From Phallus indusiatus (lineage: Eukaryota > Basidiomycota > Agaricomycetes > Phallales > Phallaceae): a DNA stretch of 64,000 bases. A program made the position numbers and the translations under genes. Numbering within the stretch: position 1 is the stretch's first letter; each line of letters opens with the position of its first letter. The stretch lies in assembly GCA_027605045.1 (NCBI GenBank), contig JAQFWX010000046.1, positions 124,001-188,000 on the forward strand, given 5' to 3'. The notes beneath the pieces are model-generated. The model did no database searches. It was not told where the DNA came from and was given only the letters and a program-made list of their open reading frames with translations. Of the stretch, positions 58,160-64,000 are shown one piece after another.

Positions 58160-60600
58160 TGCGTAGTGTGGTGTGAAAGAAGACTCACGCAAGAGCGCTC
58201 CGAAGAATTGAATACCATCACCGAGCCGTGCCTGTGCCGATACATTTTCAAGGTCAGTCAACGAAACTTGGACGAAACCATGGCTCGATAATTTTGTTCT
58301 TTTTCTTCACACTCATCTTTCAGCAGCAATCTTCTCGAACGAAATTACAAATTCAATATGATCCAAGACTTTATTGCGTCATTGACGGCTGCCGCCATCA
58401 AATCAAAACGGCTTTAAATGACCTAAACCGGTGGGGATGAACGTGAACGCCGCGGTCAGAAAGACTTATCCTTCTTCTTCCGGCTCCTGGACCTTGCGGT
58501 TTGTATAATGAAGCTGTGTGTGGGGCCATTTTTGGCCTGAAATACACGCTTTCCCATGCTCTTTTAACCGCTGTTGTCACTACATACCTCGTTCCCTAAT
58601 GGATAGAATCATCTCGAGAGATATTTTCAAGTCTAACCATATTTCTAAGGCGTCCCTACATCACGCTAATAAGTAAGCTTCCACATATCGCAGACATTTA
58701 TCAGAAATAATAACTAACGAAGGTTGAATGAAGTGCCTCAGAACCCGAAGCGCACCATCTATTGGCTGAAGATGATGGAGGTTCGTCTCCAGTACTTTCA
58801 GGATTCGAATTATCGTCAAAAAACACGAATTTTCGCCGACGGATGGTTTGCTGGATGCTCATCTCAATGGCTGAACGTATCTATATGTTTCAGGCCTTTC
58901 CGTACTTACCAGAAGTTCGTGCTACTCATTTTGCATGTCTGGATGTGAGCTATGCTGACGTTGATTGCGGAATTTAGTTCATTGAGGAGACAGGTGCGAC
59001 TGGTGGAAACCCGGCAAACGTTGGTTATCTAGTAGGCATAGTCGTCAGTTCTCTTCATATTTCCACTGTCATAGATATCTGTTGATGAAATACGAATAAA
59101 TAAAGGAAACTGCATATTCTATAAGTGGAGGTTTATTCATCCTTCAATGGGCTCGACTCAGCGACAAAATTGGAAGAAAACCCGTATTTCTTTTAGGCTT
59201 AGCTGGCGTTGCTCTTTCCGCACTTTGCTTTGGACTATCGACGTCATTCCATGCGATCGTTCTGAGTAGAATTATCCTGTGCCAGGTGTTTTGAATGTAA
59301 CAGAGACCGTTCTTCGAAGTTCTATGGGTGATGTTTTAACCGAGGACGACTTCGCGCGTGCGGTCGCGTGGCTTCCTGGCGTATGGTGTATTGCGGCAAC
59401 TGCAGGGTAAGTATTGTGTGTTATGCTTTCAACGCTGTGTATTTTGCCTACATACAGGGTATAGTCCGCTCATAGGAGGATCGCTTTCACACCCTTATGA
59501 AACATTCCCGGACATGTTCGGCGAAATTGAGTTATGGATCTCGCATCCTTTTCTTCTACCCAATGTTGTTGTTGTTGGAATTACAGCCGTTATATTCATC
59601 GTAATTTATAATTATTTCGAAGAAGTAAGTCTTAGCAAAATTGAATCATTTCCATTACACGATGAATTGATTCTGTTATAGACTCTTCCAACCTTAGAAA
59701 AATTCGATTTTTCTTTGGAAGCCTACGTTTTACAGGAAAGTGGATCTCTTTCGCCTAGAACTTCTTTAGAGCGTCAAGGAGCACCTCTATCTATCCTATC
59801 ACTCCTTGATCGACGACTCATCCTCCTCCTCTCAACGGGCATGATCAACACCTTTCTCGACGCTTCATTTGGAACAACTCTCCCAGTGATACTGTCAACA
59901 CCAGTCGAAACTGGCGGTTTCGGGCTCTCAACATCTTAAATCGGGATGGTTATTGCACTGGCGGGTACTATATCAGGCTCTTTGATGATCGTTGCTTTCC
60001 CCTTTCTGCGCTCTCGATTAGGAAACAAAAATCTGTTACGGTTAGGGTTTTGTGGGTATATCGGTGTATTTTCTGTTTTTGTGTGCACGAGGGTTTTGAA
60101 CCGTACCGCCGGTCCAAGAGGTGGTGTTCCTCCATGGGCATCATTACCCTTAGTTTTCGCGTTTTACATTTTGGCACTAATGATTCCCAGTAAGTAAATG
60201 TTTATTAGTGCACATTTTGTTGTTCGAATAAATCCTACAGATTGCTTGACACTACTTTTGGCGAATGGAACTCGTGCCGACGTCCTCGGTGCTGTAAATG
60301 GACTTTCACAGACAATGTCATTTGTAGCCCAAGCGCTAGGTCCTATAAGTGGAGGAACTCTATTATCTCTTTCCTTTGAGAAACAATACCTAGGTTAGTT
60401 AGTGTCTTATATCTGCTGACATGAACCGACATCCTAAATGACACTCGCTGTTTTGGTAGGTGGTAACCTTGTGTACTATATTTTGTCTATAATAGCCTTG
60501 TTCGGATTTTTCATCGGAAGATTTATTCCGTCGGTACCAACTCAAATGATAAAAGACTAAATTTGTATGTGGACATCACGAAGCACTGAAATATTTATAC
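58160..60600. repeat. Tandem duplication, left unit (MFS transporter)
   Basis: Repeated at 60890-63260 in the same orientation. Shared 5' flank words include TTCAAGGTCAGTC, CATCAAATCAAAACGGCTTTA and GACCTAAACCGGTGGGG (58386-58437 and 61078-61118). The coding parts align throughout. Confidence 0.8.
58599..60560 (+). pseudogene. MFS transporter, broken left copy
   Basis: Same exon layout as the intact copy at 61325-63227. It keeps the older start codon (ATG GAT AGA ATC at 58599). Segments: LQWARLSDKIGRKPVFLLGL (MFS motif A), SSMGDVLTEDDFARAVAWLP, GPLIGGSLSHPYETFPDMFG, LLDRRLILLLSTGMINTFLD, ANGTRADVLGAVNGLSQTMS and IALFGFFIGRFIPSVPTQM. Two breaks are seen: about 5 extra bases at 59279-59285 in the SRIILxGVLNV segment, which shift the frame, and a TAA at 59937-59939 where the other copy has CAA (LSLSQIG). 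All splice sites still look usable, so decay is recent. Confidence 0.85.
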
Positions 60601-60889
60601 ATATTTGTTTTAATATGAGAATTGTGTGTTGCTCTCCCCGTCATTACACTTGAGCTAGATGACATCCTAGCGTCACCACCATCATTCCTTCCGTCATCCT
60701 TTTGGGCTCTCCAGCCCGTCCCAACGCTCGCTTAAGCCCTCAACAACACAGTCTCGGATCACTTACACTCCCAGTGATCCGAATTCGCCGAACAAGAGCC
60801 CGCTCACCTTGCGGTCTTATTCGGCGCTTCTGAGTACAGCTCCTCCCTCCCTCCCTCCAATCTACCACAGACACCGTCGCGAGGAGCGA
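60561..60889. other. Unmatched spacer between MFS copies
   Basis: About 250 bp (60650-60890) has no counterpart at the left unit. It is C-rich with pyrimidine tracts (CTCCCTCCCTCCCT), unlike the AT-rich surroundings. It might be a fragment of a mobile element, but no terminal repeats or gene were seen. Confidence 0.35.
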
Positions 60890-63260
60890 GACGAGGCAGG
60901 ACGCCGATACATGTTCAAGGTCAGTCGACGAAATTTGGACGAAAACATGGTTCGATTATTTCGTTCTTTTTCTTCACGCTCTCATCTTTCAATCATCAGC
61001 GATCTACTCAAGCAAAGCCGCAAATTCTATATGATCGAAAACTTTTAATTATTCTTGCGTTATTCGCGTCGGCCGCCATCAAATCAAAACGGCTTTAGGT
61101 GACCTAAACCGGTGGGGTTGAACGTGAATGCCGGCGGTCAGAGAGACTTACCCTTCTTCTTCCGGCTCCTGAACCCTGCGATTTGTATAATTAAGCTATG
61201 TTTGGAGCCTTTTTTGGCCTGGAATACACGCTTTCCTCCATGCTATTTTAACCTCTGGTGTCATTACATATTTCGTTCCCTAGTGGATAGAATCATCTCG
61301 AGGGATATTTCCAAGTCTAACCACATGTCTAAGGAGTCCCTACATCACGGTAATAAGTAAGCCTTTATTTATCGCAGTCATTTATCAGAAACAACTACTA
61401 ACAAAGATTGAATGAAGTGCCTCAAAACTCGAAGCGCACCATCTATTGGCTGAAGATGATGGAGGTTCATCTTCATCGTCAAAAAATACGGATTTTCTCC
61501 GAAGGATGGTTTGCTGGATGCTTATCGCAATGACTAAACGTATCTATATATTTCAGGCTTTACCATACTTACCAGAAGTTTGTTCTCAATTTGCATATCT
61601 GGATGTGAGCCATGCTGACGTTGATTGTGGAATTTAGTTCGTCGAGGAGACAGGTGCAACTCGGGGAAACCCGGCAAACGTTGGTTATCTAGTAGGCATA
61701 GTCGTCAGTCCTCTTCATCTTTTCGCTGTCATAGTCATCTGCTAATGAAATGCGAATAAAGAGAGCTGCGTATTCTATAAGTGGAGGTCTATTCATCCTT
61801 CAATGGGCTCGACTCAGCGACAAAATTGGAAGAAAACCCGTATTTCTTTTAGGCTTAGCCGGCGTTGCTCTCTCGGCACTTTGCTTTGGACTATCGACAT
61901 CATTTTATACGATCTTTTTGAGTAGAATTATCCTGGGCGTTTTAAGCGTAACAGAGACTGTTCTTCGAAGCTCGATGGGTGATGTTTTGGCGGAGGACGA
62001 ATTCGCGCGTGCGGTCGCGTGGCTTCCTGGCGTACGGTGTATTGCTGCAGCAGCAGGGCAAGTACCGTATAATATACTTTCAACGCTGTATATTTTGCTT
62101 ACATACAGGGAACAGTTCGCTACTAGGAGGATCGCTTTCACCCCCTTATGAAACGTTCCCGAACATGTTCGGCGAAATTGGTCTATGGATCTCGCATCCT
62201 TTCCTTCTACCCAATGCTGTCGTTGTTGGAATTACAGCCATTGTATTCATCGTAATTTATAATTATTTCGAAGAAGTAAGTTCTAGGAAAATTGAGTCAT
62301 TCCCACCGCACGATGCAATGATTATGTTCTATAGACTCTTCCGATCTCAGAAAAATTCGATTTTTCTTTGGAAGCATATGGTTTACAGGAAAGTGAATCT
62401 TTTTCGGCAAAAACTTCTTTCGAGCATCAAGGAGCACCTCCATCTATCCTATCACTCCTTGATCGACGACTAATCCTCCTCCTCTCAACGGGCATGATTA
62501 ACACCTTTCTTGATGCTTCATTCGGAGCAATTTTTCCAGTGATACTGTCAACACCAGTCGAAACTGGCGGTTTCGGACTCTCATTGTCTCAAATCGGGAT
62601 GGTTATTGCTCTGGGAGGAATTATATCAGGCTCTTTGATGATCTTTGCTTTCCCCTTTCTGCGCTCTCGATTAGGGAACAAAAATCTGTTACAGTTAGGA
62701 TTTTGTGGGTATATCGGTGTATTTTCTGTTTTTGCGTGCACGAGGGTTTTAAACCGTACCGCCGGACCTAGAGGTGGTGTACCTCCATGGGTATCATTAC
62801 CCTTGGTGTTCGTGTTTTCCATTTTGGCGTCAATGATTTCCAGTAAGTACATAGTTCATTAACATCCGTGCCTTTTTATTCCGGACAAAAAATAATCTAC
62901 AGATTGTCTAACGCTACTCTTGGCGAATGGAACTCGTGCCGATGCCCTCGGTGCTGTCAATGGACTTTCACAGACAATGTCATTTGTAGCCCAAGCTCTG
63001 GGTCCTATAAGCGGAGGAACTCTATTATCTCTTTCCTTTGAGAAAAAATACCTTGGTCAGTGTCTTATATCTGATATGAACCGACATCCTAAATGACACT
63101 CACTGTCTTGGTAGGTGGTAACCTTGTATACTATATTTTGTCTGTAATAGCTTTGTTTGGGTTTTTCATCGGAAGATTTATTCCATCGGTACCAACTCAA
63201 ATGACAAAAGAAGAAAGTTCTATATGAACATCACGCATTACTGAAATATTTATACGTATT
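60890..63260. repeat. Tandem duplication, right unit (MFS transporter)
   Basis: Second copy of the segment at 58160-60600. It carries the intact transporter gene and about 430 bp of shared 5' flank. Confidence 0.8.
61325..63227 (+). CDS. MFS transporter (DHA1-like), intact right copy
   Basis: 495 residues, eight exons (61325-61356, 61418-61577, 61638-61703, 61762-62057, 62116-62275, 62335-62842, 62903-63055, 63115-63227); the frame closes. A plasma- or vacuolar-membrane transporter of the major facilitator superfamily with about 12 spans, in the group of drug/proton antiporter-like carriers; substrate unknown. MFS motif A: LQWARLSDKIGRKPVFLLGL. Others: SSMGDVLAEDEFARAVAWLP, GGSLSPPYETFPNMFG, ILLLSTGMINTFLDASFG, FPFLRSRLGNKN, GAVNGLSQTMSFVAQALGP. 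The ancestral start (ATG in the left copy) is GTG here, so translation should begin 14 codons later at 61325. The intron after exon 4 begins GCAAGT, where the left copy has GTAAGT. Confidence 0.87.
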
Positions 63261-63340
63261 ACAATAGAATATTTATATCGTTTCATTAATGTAATGATAG
63301 GCATACGGATCTCAGGTTTATATTGTATTTACGCAAACTA

Positions 63341-64000
63341 TCACTCGTCCTTAAGCCGGCTTCCATACCGGATAATAACTTGAAGTAAACTAAAAAGTCC
63401 ATTTGTCAAAAGCTCCGGTTGAACGTAACGACTGGGAAGGTACTCACAGCGACCCAATCCAGCCAATGACCGCTACTCCAGAGAACGCCCACCCTACACC
63501 GAAGATGTCGATAGATGGTAGTATGGTTGCAGACACAATGCTTGCGAACAAATTCTCAAAAGCGCTGTTAAAATTACATTAGATTTCAGGCTTTCTCATG
63601 AAAAAAAAAAGTTTCGAAATGGGCTTTACAAGTTAATTGCCTTAGTCTCGGCACTTCGTTCTCTTTGTATGTCTAACATATACGCATACGCGGGTGTTTG
63701 AACTACACCGATCTGTAAAAGACCTCAAGAGTAAGTTGTTATGGAAGTACACCAGCGTAGATAACTTACTCCGAAGCCGTTGATAAAGAGTAAAGCGAGA
63801 TTTATGACAAATCCCAGAGTTCCTTTAACATACTCCAAAGCCAAACCTGAGAGAAGAATGGAGGGGGATACTAATAAAAGTGAACCGAGGAACGCTTCGT
63901 GAAGTCGGTCTTCAGGTATCCATGCGCCGCCGTGACGTCGAGCCGACTTTAAGAGTGCTCTGTCCGATAGATATCCACCAATCATCGAGCCAACTTTTGA
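63341..64000 (-). CDS. MFS transporter, C-terminal part (runs off window)
   Basis: The last exons of another major facilitator transporter; the N-terminal half lies beyond the right edge. The exon at 64000-63770 holds KVGSMIGGYLSDRALLKSAR (motif A-like loop), RLHEAFLGSLLLVSPSILLS, LALEYVKG and LALLFINGFG. Next exons give IGVVQTPAYAYMLDIQRERS, AFENLFASIVSATILPSIDI and WAFSGVAVIGWIGSL, ending YGSRLKDE with TGA at 63343-63341. It is convergent with and not a close relative of the duplicated MFS pair. Confidence 0.82.

Overview
The window is nuclear DNA of a mushroom-forming basidiomycete (Agaricomycetes). Protein-coding genes are cut by many short introns of about 50-70 nt. A split tRNA-Pro is present. 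The recognisable proteins (linoleate dioxygenase, split BTB/POZ proteins, F-box proteins with no motif outside the F-box, a DUF676 lipase) are typical of that group. Nothing prokaryotic or organellar is seen. I joined most genes by hand from splice signals. Where I summed exons the reading frame closed exactly: GDSL esterase 299 aa, BTB 579 aa, DUF1764 214 aa, NCS1 permease 558 aa, M20 peptidase 416 aa, disordered protein 1,762 aa, SDHAF2 174 aa, VMA12 224 aa, F-box 506 aa, MFS transporter 495 aa.

Layout. 0.9-13 kb is ordinary gene-rich sequence: a secreted GDSL esterase (-), a BTB/POZ protein (+), an intron-containing tRNA-Pro (-), a DUF1764 protein (+), an NCS1 uracil-type permease with 16 exons (+), and a five-exon protein of unknown function (+). 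13.5-19.6 kb is a tandem array, all on the minus strand, of six copies of a small two-exon gene family that I do not recognise. Two more copies lie at 51.0 and 57.2 kb. 20.2-22.2 kb (+) and 36.9-38.9 kb (-) hold two inverted copies of an M20 metallopeptidase. Between them are a 5.4-kb gene for a disordered low-complexity protein, a tandem duplication of about 3.1-3.5 kb carrying a small secreted protein gene, and SDHAF2.

40.9-47.2 kb holds VMA12 and a large fatty-acid dioxygenase (Ppo type), both on the minus strand. 47.2-50.2 kb is gene-poor. 50.2-57.6 kb has family copies 7 and 8, a DUF676 lipase (+), an F-box protein (-) and two weak ORFs. 58.2-63.2 kb is a tandem duplication of an MFS transporter: the first copy is broken and the second is intact. 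A third, unrelated MFS gene runs off the right edge (-).

The most unusual features are the eight-member two-exon family; two independent 5-nt micro-exons (NCS1 permease and dioxygenase); four GC-AG introns, two of which sit where a paralogue has GT; a dioxygenase whose P450-like half keeps ExxR but shows no heme-thiolate cysteine; and three layers of local duplication with visible decay. Apart from the duplications the genes do not form one pathway. The window looks like conserved housekeeping genes mixed with fast-changing, duplicating lineage-specific genes.
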